A stretch of DNA of 64,000 bases from Sclerodactyla briareus (Eukaryota > Echinodermata > Holothuroidea > Dendrochirotida > Sclerodactylidae), in NCBI GenBank assembly GCA_026419785.1, contig JAODTK010001166.1, positions 1 to 64,000 on the forward strand, read 5' to 3'. The notes under the pieces were generated by a model. That model was not told the origin of the DNA and did no database searches. It worked only from the letters and a program-made list of their open reading frames with translations. A program made the position numbers and the translations under genes. Positions 49,129 through 59,224 of the stretch are shown here, in pieces (position 1 is the stretch's first letter; the number at the start of each line of letters is the position of its first letter).

Positions 49129-49675
49129 TCACTTTTTCGACACCTTCTTCGCGCCGACCACTCTTTCTCTGCAGGCTTCTGTCGGTTTTAAACGGACCTC
49201 TTGTTGGACAGCCTTCGTGGCTCTTGGCCGCGGCTTTCTTCGTTGGGGGTTTTTCGTTACTTCTTTTCTTTCTTTGACCTTTGCTTTGGTTGCTTCTTGG
49301 GGCCGGTTCTCCTCTTGGCTTTTTGCTTTCTCCTTCGTTTCGAGCTTTCTTCTTCTCTTTTCACTTTCCGCCCTTCACTTTCCGCTTCTTTGCCTTTCTC
49401 GTCAAATTCTTCTTCGCTTCTTCTTGCCTTCTCCTTCTCGGCTGCAGCGGCGCGTGCTGTGTCGTCTTGAACGTCCCGGTAAGCACGCGCCCCCCCTTCC
49501 CTTGCGTGAGAACTCCAGTGGCCACCCTCTCTCTCTCAAACGCGTTGTGATGACGAATGGTTCTTGGCGGTAACGTCCCCGCCCTTGCCTTCCATGGCCT
49601 TCTTGCTTGCGTGCTGCCGACCGAAGAACCTTGGGCTTTCGTGACATCTTCGTATCGCCTGCACAATCTGCTATA
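49129..49675 (-). CDS. H1: Linker histone H1, copy 2 (5'-truncated, frameshifted)
   Basis: Starting at about 49672 on minus with QIVQAI, this is the same linker-histone coding sequence as at 47280-47850. It continues with SSV.. and HGRQGR-type shifted forms, GVLTQGKGG, TGTFKTT and a Lys/Arg-rich tail. It ends in K-K-V-S-K-K and TGA at 49129-49131. The first 15-20 codons, including the start, are missing. At that junction the sequence changes abruptly to the satellite block 49680-50080. Several frameshifts are present. Unlike copy 1, it keeps a candidate 3' histone stem-loop (49065-49080). Confidence 0.8.
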
Positions 49676-49679
49676 TATA

Positions 49680-50080
49680 TGGGACGTATAAAGGGGGTTG
49701 CCAAGATATACCTTGATACTTTTATCAAGGTAATCTCCCAAATCTGATATACCCATATCTGGGTTTTGTATATGGTCAAATATGCTTGCCATTTTTGGGC
49801 TATATCTGGATTTTATATCTGAGGCCGATTCTGGATTTAATTCTGGGCAATAGATGGCCCATATCAGTTTACCTGGTTGGTCACCAATGTAATTGATAGG
49901 GGCCATATAAAGTTTTATATTGGCAGATAAAGGGGTTGCCAGACGAACTTGATACTTTTATCAAGTTATATATGCCCAAATCTGAATATAACCCATATAT
50001 TGCTTATATGGCCAGATATGGCTTGCCATTCGGGCTATTCGGGGATCTTCATCTGGGCAATATATGGCATTTCAGTAGGG
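49680..50080. repeat. Satellite-like repeat, block 2
   Basis: Two units about 238 bases apart carry CTTGATACTTTTATCAAG (at about 49709 and 49948), GGGTTGCCA, CCATATCTGG and GGGCAATA.ATGGC. This is the same family as 46640-47120. The block starts exactly where H1 copy 2 loses its N-terminus. Confidence 0.7.
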
Positions 50081-50284
50081 ACTCAGTAACCTCGTGGTTG
50101 GTGTGCCTCATAATAATTGGTAATTGGTAAAATAATATAGTGCGTTCGCCTGATGCGATCAAACAAAAAAAAGGAAACGCAGAATGCAAAGGATGGTTGA
50201 AGCTCCTGCGTCAGAACGGAGTTCGTAACAACGCCTGTAGATTGGACACTTTCTGAATGGGGGGGTGGGGGGGGCAGTTGTCCT

Positions 50285-50400
50285 GTTAAGAGTGTGAATG
50301 CGTTCAAGAACAGTCTTGATTCATTTCTCAGGAATTGTGGCGGATTTTTTGAGCCATATGAGTAGCTCCTCTTTGGGTTACTTGTGGCTTCAGGGTCTTT
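50285..50400 (+). mobile_element. CR1-like LINE 3' end fragment
   Basis: Positions 50287-50345 encode VKSVNAFKNSLDSFLRNCG, the conserved last residues of CR1-type ORF2. They match the homologous tail at 18787-18850 in the same orientation. Only this end remains, with some 3' UTR behind it. Confidence 0.6.
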
Positions 50401-50639
50401 CATGGATTTTGTCTTATCTTGTTCACTGAACTATGATATTGCGCCTTTGAGCTGGGATATCTGACCATGGACATATCAAACTCTAGCACATACATGCACC
50501 GACCACTATCCACGCATTTGACTTTTCTGATAGCATGCAGTTGCCTTGTGAGTTAGATGGAAGCATGTACACCAACATTAGATCATGGTGGCCATTCCAA
50601 TATGCTTGTCGCCCTGACTGATGAGAAGACAGATGCTTA

Positions 50640-51910
50640 AGTAGTCTTCTTGACATCCCACCATCAAAGTCGGCTACTCAGAGTCGGCTCGTAATTTATG
50701 AATGATTATGGACTCATTTAGAATGTCAGTCATGTGCAACAAAACCATCTGTAAAGCTGCCCTGCATGCTATCAGAATGATAGGGAACATTCGCCAGTAC
50801 ATCATTTGAAGACACCACCATGCTGAACCTTGACTTTTTACATTTGTCTCCTTATTAAAAGCTTTAAGCGATTGCAAAAAACATTGATGCTCGACTTATT
50901 ATCTTTGCTTCTTCGGTCATGAGCCATATCACTCAACTGCTCTACAGGCTTCACTGGCTACCAATAAGGAGATGAATTGCTTTGAGTCATTCCACTGATA
51001 TATAACGCAATCAGTTGCAGGCTCCGAGTTTATCTCAGTGCTTGTGCAGCTGCATGTTCCTTCCAGACAGAGTTCAAGTACTGCTTCTCTGGCATCCCAC
51101 CATCAAAGGTCGGCTCTCAGAGTCGGCTCGTAAATTTTGAAGATATGGATCTTCCTTTATAATGTCTAGTCATGTGCAAACAATTCGTAAAGCTGCCCTG
51201 CATGCTATCAGAATGATAGGGAACATTCGCCAGTACCTCGATCCGAAGACCACCACCATGCTGAACCGTGCTTTTGTCATATCCAGAGCTGGTATCTGTT
51301 ATTTGTTCTCACACTTATTAACAACTTAAGCGAGTGCCAAACATTGCTGCTCGACTTATTATCTGTGTTTCTTCGGCATGGACTATCACCTCAACTGCCC
51401 TACAGGCTTCACTGGCTACCAGTAAGGCAGAGAATTGCTTTTTGAGTTCCTTCCATCATATTAAACAGGCAATCAATTGCAGGGCTCCGAGTTTCATGAT
51501 TCACTCATCTCAGTTGCTTCTGCTTCTTCAGAGCTGCATGTGATCCTCCAGATCCTAGGGTCATCGTCCCAGCAACATGGCGTGTGCTGGAGTCATGGGT
51601 CGTCTCATCACCCTTCTATGGTGAACCGTTCATGTCGCCCTTGCTGCTCCTCACTTTGAGAAGATACCCTTTCTGATGTGATGGTCTGTCTCGCCTTAAA
51701 ACCTTTCTCTCACTCAGCACTTTCTGTCCCAACTGATTCTTCGATTTTTGTGCTCTGTTGTGTGTTTTCTGTCTCCTCCTGCTTTCGCTCCTCTGGCTAT
51801 TTTCTTTCTGTTTCTTTCGCTTCTGTGTTTTCTCTTAGTCTGGAAAGCAACCTTGAGGGCTTTTATGGGCGTTAGGTGCTCTACTATCACGCCCTCCATT
51901 ATTATTATAC
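50640..51910 (+). mobile_element. L2-clade LINE 3' part with internal partial duplication
   Basis: Two overlapping partial copies lie head to tail. Copy 1 is about 50640-51066 and copy 2 about 51083-51910, offset by 441 bases. Both contain ICKAALHAIRMIGNIRQY-type sequence (50754 and 51187), then MLN(R)AF, NI(A)ARLII and LHWLPI, the standard order of the L2-type RT C-terminal region. Copy 2 continues with INCRAPSFMIHSS and ends in LESNLEGFYGR and stop at 51873. No FADD core is present. The sequence is distinct from the CR1-like fragments elsewhere in the window. Confidence 0.75.
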
Positions 51911-51999
51911 TACTCAATAATCGATAATGTTCGTATCTTTGACAGTATTGAGCAGTATCTTCATTCGAATGAACTAAGACCAATGTGTGTGTGGAAATA

Positions 52000-53060
52000 C
52001 GCGCAAATGAAATAACCCAAGGAGTCAACATGCTTGCCTGGGTTTTTTTTTTCTACATGTGTGGGATTATGAAATGTCTTTGTTTGCATGTCCGTTTGTA
52101 ATTTTTAACTTGTTTGTGTGACCGTTTCGTACACAACACATCAACTATCCAGTATTCGGTATGTATGAATTCTGTTACACGCCTTTACAATGATTATATT
52201 TCTTTACCCGTGTGATACTACCCTATCCGTGAGCAGCCAGCAACAGGGGTTATATTCTGGATAACTGATTTTTTACATGAGGAACGATCTTAGTGAGGCC
52301 TGATACCAATTAAAGTGTAAGAAAATGATTAAAGAAGGTCAGGTCATTGTATTTCCCGAAATTACCAGAAATACTAGAGTAGGCAGTGTTATACTCCCAA
52401 TATAGAACATGACCACAATGTCCATTGGCATGATGGGAGCAATAATTCTGTGGAATGCAGTTGTTACATTGTCAAAGCACAGGTCTATTTATACTTATTT
52501 TATAAGACTTCTCTCTCAAAAGGCGCTTCCCAGACGAACAATTTGCACCCACAGATGTTGTATAAGTGACAGAGGGCAAGGGATGCGTGTCATCCCGGCC
52601 CATATAGTCAATACAGTACAACAGCTTCAGGAATTATATACATTGACGTGGTGGCAAATACATGTAGTTTTCCGAACGGTTTCTCAGAGGAATACTACGA
52701 AATGCCCGTTTAAATGAGCAGCTGGGGCATATTGGACATACAAAAGTTAGGGTTCAGTAATGGGGTAGCAATGATTGACCAGTTTAACCAATGTTAGGAA
52801 ATCAATGAAATGCACGTCGCCTAGGTCTATAGCGTTGTTCAGCCCTTATAATGAGTGTCTTTCGCTCCTGAACATTGAATTCGCCGGTGTTTTGTCAGGT
52901 AAAGGAGGGGATTAGAGCTGATAGCCCTCAAATCACACAGAAACTAATGGTACAACGGAACAACGAGTTTGTGAAAAGCTAGTAAAATCCGAACTGTCGC
53001 AGTCTACTTGATTTTCTGTTTCTTGTCGTGGCCTCCGCCCCCACCTCACTCCTCACTTCA
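52000..53060. repeat. Dispersed repeat, copy B
   Basis: Partner of 16080-17290, same orientation, somewhat shorter through scattered deletions. The conserved centre includes CAGCCAGCAACAGGGGTTATATTC and AGGCCTGATACCAAT-like blocks and ends near TTTGTGAAAAGCTAGTA. Copy B follows directly after the L2 LINE, whereas copy A precedes the tRNA-like fragment and a CR1 LINE. Confidence 0.6.
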
Positions 53061-55100
53061 CCACGTACTTAGCGAAAAATTCATGAGTAGTTCAGCGGAC
53101 CCAACCACTATATAGGTAGGTCCATTTGTTTTTCCAAATTAAATTATCAGTAAGGCACAACGGTACCAGCACATTCGTTTGGCCTTTCGGTATTCACTGT
53201 TACATGCAAGATACAGTCTTCATCAGACTATTGACAGATAAGGAGCACTCGATGGGCTTGGGGCATGGTCGGTCACATCAACAGTGGTGACAGGACAAAT
53301 CACATCCGCCCCCGCAATTCGACCTGGAAAATAATCTCGCATTGCGTATTGCACAAGATCAATGACCGTACATTAATATCGAACAAAAAGCGGCATGGGC
53401 AGTGATGATGGCGATGATGTCGTATGGGTAGAGAAACACATTATAAATCCGGGAAATGTTATGTCAATAACAATATATCAATTCTAAAATGATTCCCTTC
53501 TCGTAGTTTGTAACTAGTCTCTACATGTCCTTCGCATTAAGCCTTTCAGTCATTATGAACTTCAAACTAGTCTTGAATAATTTATTTGGCCTCTCTCTTA
53601 TGTTATTAGTTTACTACGTACTCGTCTATAGTTTCTATGCTAACGTATATAGGGTATACGTAACTCCCCCATGAGCCTAACATCATAAGGAGAAGTCGCT
53701 ATTACGATGAATGCTATCTATTTATATTACGATAAAACAGGACTTGACTTTACACCAAACTACGGTTGATTCTCGCAACCCGTGGGCACTACCCACGCTG
53801 TGTACCCTTGTGTATGAAAAAATACATGAATTGGTATCATATATGAACCACATAACGGGTATTCTTGTTGTATACGTTAATGGAACATCCAGAAATGTGA
53901 TCTAAATAATTCCATGTACCTACAACTTTGGGCCTCCTTAGAAGTACTGTGTCGAAAATCGACAGATAAACGTATAAGGGAGATCACTCCAATGACAGTG
54001 TCAATGTACAACTGAATGCCGTGTCGGCATGATAGTGAGGGTCGCGGTAGCGCCCTGAACTCAGGGCTATCGATACTGTCTGTATAAAAAAAAATACATG
54101 TTTTACTTGCTCAGGACTTCTGTTCGTATCATTAGCAGGGGCAGTACTGTCGCTGACTACGCGATGCTTCGCGTGGAATAGGAGGGAGAAAACCCAGCAC
54201 TAAGAAATTGGAAGAGGTTAGTAACGAAAAAATACTTATATTCCTGAATTCAGTTGACCATTCCATTCTTGTCCAATTTGGTCGACGCAATAGTGTGCTG
54301 CTGTTTTATCCATAACTGGATGTGCACTGTGATGTGAACGCAATTTGATATGTGGTATATAATAGCATCTAGTCTGTAGCAAAGTGAAGTTGAAGATTGT
54401 TCTGAAGATTGTATCTGAGCATGCGCCCGAATCACCACTCCCCTCTATCAATCGGTATACCTTCTGCATAGTCTGTTGTTACTACTTCATTTCCCCTCTC
54501 TGATCGTGTTGCAATTCAGTCGAAGGTCCCGACCCCATCGAATAAAGAAGACAAGTGAGTAGTCGATTTAACCTCATATGTTATTATTGTGAGAATTATA
54601 AATATATGTTCAATAGAATGTCTTGTTGTGCTATTGCCATCATTTCCTATATAATCTGTGTATCGGTCTGTGTATTCGGTGTATTTCATTTTCTTGCTGT
54701 CGTTGTTGCATCTAAATTACCAACACAATAAAACAAAACTGTGTCGCGATTCCATGCCTAGCTTTTTTGACGCTAGGGCTACAAGGCCAACCCAGAAAAC
54801 TGTAATTTACCCCTATAATATTGTCTGCTTTAACTTGAAACTCCGTTCTAAATAGTCGCACACTTTGGATTTCATTAGCATCCTTTCCCTTCTTTGCCCT
54901 TCCTTCCTTCTACTACTTTTGTGGATAGCAAATGAACTCCCCAGCACCAAGTTATCAATCATTGTTCAATTCTGACAAGTTTGGAAAATAACGAAAAGTA
55001 TGAAAATTTGACCTCCGGTGACTTCAAAATTAAATCGACTTTTGTCAGGAACAAATGAAGTCCCCAATCTGTAATTTTTTTGGTCACATAGGAAAAACTT
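53061..55100. other. No gene recognised; paired hairpins at 54016-54068
   Basis: No supportable exon occurs. ATGCCG-TGT-CGGCAT (54018-54032) and GCCCTGA-AC-TCAGGGC (54053-54068) are two perfect short hairpins about 20 bases apart, followed by an A-run at 54086-54094. There is no Pol III box or known snRNA motif nearby. Confidence 0.4.
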
Positions 55101-55200
55101 GATAGTTAGATAGATAGAGAGTATAGAGATCGATAGATAGATAGATAGATTATAGATAGATAGATAGATATGATAATAGATAGATAGATAGATAGATGAT
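55101..55200. repeat. GATA tetranucleotide microsatellite
   Basis: An interrupted (GATA)n/(TAGA)n run on plus. Confidence 0.95.
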
Positions 55201-55369
55201 CGATTTTCGCCGACAGTGCAACACAAAGGGTAAATATATGACTCTTGCTTGTTGGTAGGTATTGGTCGATGGGCTATTTTAAACATCGATCTAATCAGAT
55301 TTTTGACCTCAAGGAAAGCTTTGACCTGACAACACAAATAGGAGTGGGGAAAAACAAGCAGAGGATTCG

Positions 55370-55400
55370 TCCCCCCCCCCCCCCCCCCCGCGCCCCCCCC
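55370..55400. repeat. Poly-C tract
   Basis: About 30 bases of C broken by GCG, on plus. It is one of several long C- or G-runs in the window. Confidence 0.9.
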
Positions 55401-56539
55401 TGATGGAGGTTCCACGATGGGGACACCGTTTATTCGTTTTTTTTTATTTTTTTTATTATATTAACATAACCAGAAATAGCTTTTGGAGACATCTAAAATT
55501 ATAAGATTTCACTGATGCCTTTGCAAAAGTTCTTCATCTACTGCTGTAGCCCAACCCGCTTCAACTCAATTATTTGCCTTTTGTGCGGAGACCTGTCGTA
55601 TTAGGGGGTGGGGGGCGTGTAAGGTACCGTCCCGGTTTGGTGCTGGGTTCGATGTTTTGTTTTGGGTCACCCGCCGGTGTGGGTCTTACTGTACGCTATT
55701 GTTTGGGACTGTACAAACAGGAGTTCCTACCTGCCCGTACCTCCCGGTATTCAGGCGTTTCTTTTCTTCCCATGAAACCTGACCTGTCAGGGGAGCACTT
55801 CACCCCCACACCTGCGATAGACTCTACTCGTGGTACCCTTTTAATTAAACTTTAGATTGGCCGACTTTTTGTTGAGACACATGCCCATGAAAAATCAGCA
55901 AAGTTTGTCGAGGCCATGGGAGTTAGGGTAGGCATGGCTACATTGAGAGCTTTAAAAACACGAGTAAATTGCAGTTGATAGGTGTGTCCTCGAGATTGAA
56001 CCAGTGATAAAACCAAACCACTGTTGACTATATAGGACAACATGCATGAGTGAAGGATATTTTGCTCATTACTGCAGTGCCACAAGACATCTCAGTTTCT
56101 CCGGGAAAATTGTTGTTAACAGTGATATAATGAAAAGGTGGACAAGTGGGAGTCAAACAGGTGTATCACAGTAATATCTAAAGCTTTACACTTGGGGGGG
56201 CATCTGTTGTAGGTGTCCGCGGTTTTCTCAAATTGGTTATTCACAGTACCTTCCTGGGGGATAATATCGGCGCGCCACTGGGGCCACAATGTTATGTTTG
56301 TTTGTTTTTTTTTTGCCTCAATCAAAAGCAGCTATGCTGGTTGAGCTATTGTGATGCCCGCCGTGTAATTTTTATGTATCTATCTATACTATCTTTCTAT
56401 CTAGCCAGTCTGTAAACTTGAGTTTTGGGCCACAAAATGTTCGTGCTTCGATGGAATCTCGACCAGACGTAGTCACAATGTTTATTGACTGTTGGCGAAC
56501 GTTGACCCCTGAAGGTCAAATGCATTAAAGGGGCACCAA

Positions 56540-57235
56540 TGGGAATAAGTGGAAAACTGCAACAACGCTACTTCTTGCTACTAATTTTGCGTGCACAGGA
56601 GATGATGTGTTCGGTCATATTGATGGTCGAACAGCCGTTCATGTTGGGAGTGGTCAGGGAATCTTGCTTGATCGAAGGTCCCACTGGGGACCGGAGGGCC
56701 CATTTCATGATGTTTCACACAATGGTACTTGAAAGGCTTCTCCTCCCACCAAGCTTCAATCGATTTCTTCAAAGTTACATGTAATAGTGCCTTGGGGTGA
56801 GGGGCCCCATTGGGGGTGTTCGGGATTAATGCGACCTAGGGCCCCAAATTTGAGCTCTCTAAGGCCATGAATGAATAAGACAAAATCTTGTATCCTACAA
56901 ATTTTTGGTGCATAGTGTAACAATCAGTCATAATGACGGTTATGACAGCCGGTATGGTTGTTCAGGAATTTTTGGGCAAAGTCCAACTGGGCAGATGGCC
57001 CATTTTATGATATTCACACAATGGTACTTGAAAAGGCATATCTTCCCACAAGCTTCAATGATTTTCTCCAAAGTTACATATACTGTCCTGACAACCGTCT
57101 GGATGTTCAGGAATTTTTGTCAAAGGTCCACTTGGGCGCCCGAGGGCCCATTTAATGAATTTCACACAATGGCTCTTGAAATGAATCGTTCCCAAACAGC
57201 TGTAATGATTACTTCAAAGTGTTAAATTGATACAT
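56540..57235. repeat. Diverged tandem repeat, ~150-bp core, three units
   Basis: GGGCCCATTT.ATGA, TTCACACAATGG.ACTTGAAA, CCCA..AGCTTCAATGATT and CTTCAAAGTTACAT recur at about 56690-56780, 57000-57080 and 57145-57220. Each is preceded by TCAGGAATTTTTG-like sequence. Frames are not conserved, so it is a non-coding repeat. Confidence 0.65.
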
Positions 57236-57404
57236 GCTTGCGTTCGTTAGATATCGTTATGACAAGTGTAGAACTTTGCCGCTCGTGACCTGGAATGACC
57301 TTGGAATGGCACCAAAAACAAATAGGGGTCATCCTCTTATAGTCCAACCACAACTTAATTGAAACTTAAGACATGCTTGTGTTCTTAGATATCGTGCTGA
57401 CAAC

Positions 57405-57475
57405 GGATGTCACACACACAACACACACGCGCGCCACACACAAACACACACACACCCACACGTACACACATTACG
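57405..57475. repeat. CA-rich microsatellite
   Basis: An imperfect (CA)n tract with CGCGCG inside, lying directly before a tetraloop hairpin. Confidence 0.85.
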
Positions 57476-57496
57476 CACGGTGCGTGACTGATTAGG

Positions 57497-57518
57497 ATTC
57501 CTTGCTTCGGCAAGGAAT
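57497..57518. repeat. C(TTCG)G tetraloop hairpin
   Basis: ATTCCTTGC and GCAAGGAAT pair perfectly (9 bp) around TTCG. If transcribed, this would be closed by the unusually stable C(UUCG)G tetraloop. An A-run follows on plus. It sits inside repeat sequence and is probably a structural part of that element. Confidence 0.6.
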
Positions 57519-57639
57519 AAAAAAAGGCAAATGCCGTTTTTTTCAGGCATCCACGCTATTAATATCGTCTAGGCGGCTATTCCGCTACTTGATCAATGAG
57601 TGTAATGGCTTACTGCTGTTTGGTGACCCGGCCGTCCAA

Positions 57640-57760
57640 TGGCGGGCGATCATGGCCATGGGGGAGGGGGTGGGGGGGGTTGGGCGGCGTCCCCCCAATA
57701 TTTTGGTTGGGGGACGCTATGATGCCCTTATGCCCCCCCCCCCCAATAATTTGAGCCCGA
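57640..57760 (-). mobile_element. Possible further end of the GGCGGCGATC element
   Basis: GGCGGGCGATCATGGCCATGGG, a G-run, TTGGGCGGCG, CCCCCAATATTTTGG and a C-run follow the arrangement seen at 11148-11240 and in the right ends at 39790-39933. The match is looser than those. Confidence 0.4.
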
Positions 57761-57864
57761 CTGTATTCTGCTGCCATGTATCTGCCTACTACTCCAGCGC
57801 CTTGTGCAGACATATAATTTCCTAACAAAAAAATGCCCGAAATTTACTCTGGGTTCTTCTTAAT

Positions 57865-58510
57865 TATACCCCCTCGACACAGTAGTGTCCGGGTATATAG
57901 TTTTGCCATGATGTGCAGCCGCCGCCGTCGTCTGCAGCCGCCGTCCCAGTCCCACCGCCGCTGGGAACTTTGGGCGTTAGGCAATAACTCTTTAACGATC
58001 TAACCTGGTACCATGTTCCCCTAGTGAAATCTAGGAATGAATTCGAGTGGCATCAAACTCTGCATTTCTCTCTCCTCTATTTAAGGGTTTTACAAACGAA
58101 AAGACTGGGTTTATCCCATTTTACACCGAAACTTGGGTTGGTGGGGACAAAAGGGTGGTCCCAAAACCATGACAGTGACTTCAAGGTCACCGGATGTCAA
58201 TTTTGTGTTTTCGTTAGGGAACAATACAGCGTGTGGTAGTACGATTCACACGAAACTTGGGGTGGAGACAAAACTGTTCCGAATAACATGACTTGATTCA
58301 AGGTCACCAGAGGGTTAAATTTATGTTCCTTTCGCACAATTTCTTCGTCAGGATGCAAAAAAAAAAACCAAACTCGTGGATGTGGCTGTTGTTAGTCCTA
58401 AACAAACATGAAGGTCATTTCATGGTCACGGAGGTCAAATTTTGCATACATGCAGGCGAAGGATGGTATCGTGGTATCAGTGACACTTTACACCAAATAT
58501 TCCCGGGTTC
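57865..58510. repeat. Dispersed marine-invertebrate-type repeat with repeated TCAAGGTCA motifs
   Basis: The unit begins with a nested inverted repeat (TATACCC..ACAC-AGTA-GTGT..GGGTATA, 57865-57897) and CCGCCG-rich sequence. It then has CTTTAACGATCTAACC, TATTTAAGGGTTTT and three diverged segments ending in an AAGGTCACCGGA / GAGGTCAAATTTTG pattern near 58185, 58300 and 58425. No protein is encoded. Confidence 0.5.
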
Positions 58511-59224
58511 GTGATTCCAGACCGGCACCGAGACTATTTACTGCATTTACGATGGGCGGGTCTTGCGTCTCACTTCAATGAGAAGTGGTCGGGGTCGGTC
58601 CTGAGTTCACTAATAGCCCTTTCGGATGGGGCCGTAAAATGGCGGTCCCGGGAGCAGGTTGGGATTGGTTACACCCCTGACTCGTTCCCATCGGAGCACT
58701 AGTCGAGATGAAGAATGCGAGTTATCGCGGTGTTATCATCCACAATCACACGGCCAGGTTTCCAAGATGAAGCCTCAATTGGCTTCCTGAACCCGTAGTA
58801 ATCAGCATATCAATCAAATTAGTCAATTGTTCTAACTTTGTCGTATGGGAACAAAAACTTGGGGAATGTGGACTACAGTTGAACCTGGACAACGGATGTA
58901 CAGTTTATTTTTAAGTTTTAATTTAGTGAATGAAGGGCCACTGAAGGACATAATCTTCATAAACGACCCCGGAGCCGCAACAATCCCATGAAGAAAATGG
59001 ACCAAACGCACTACATAATTCGCCCGTGATCCTGCAAATAAATCAGAGACGTTTCTTGGACGCATTCACACTCTTAGCGAAAACACATTTCAGTACGACA
59101 ATTCCACTCATTGATCACTTTCTGCGAGAAGAAATATTAACGAATGTCCCTGCAGCGCTTGCCACGAAGCTTGAGACAGTGGGCCTCTATTTGCATAACA
59201 TTGGAAATTCAAAGAAGTAGGGAG

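Noticed and set aside
48707..49277. Overlapping open frames between the H1 copies, tested as core histones
   Set aside because: No H2A, H2B, H3 or H4 motif was found in any frame.
56116..56325. Minus-strand 69-codon frame beside a similar one at 55852-56085
   Set aside because: Possible weak duplication, but too diverged to demonstrate, and no protein family is recognisable.
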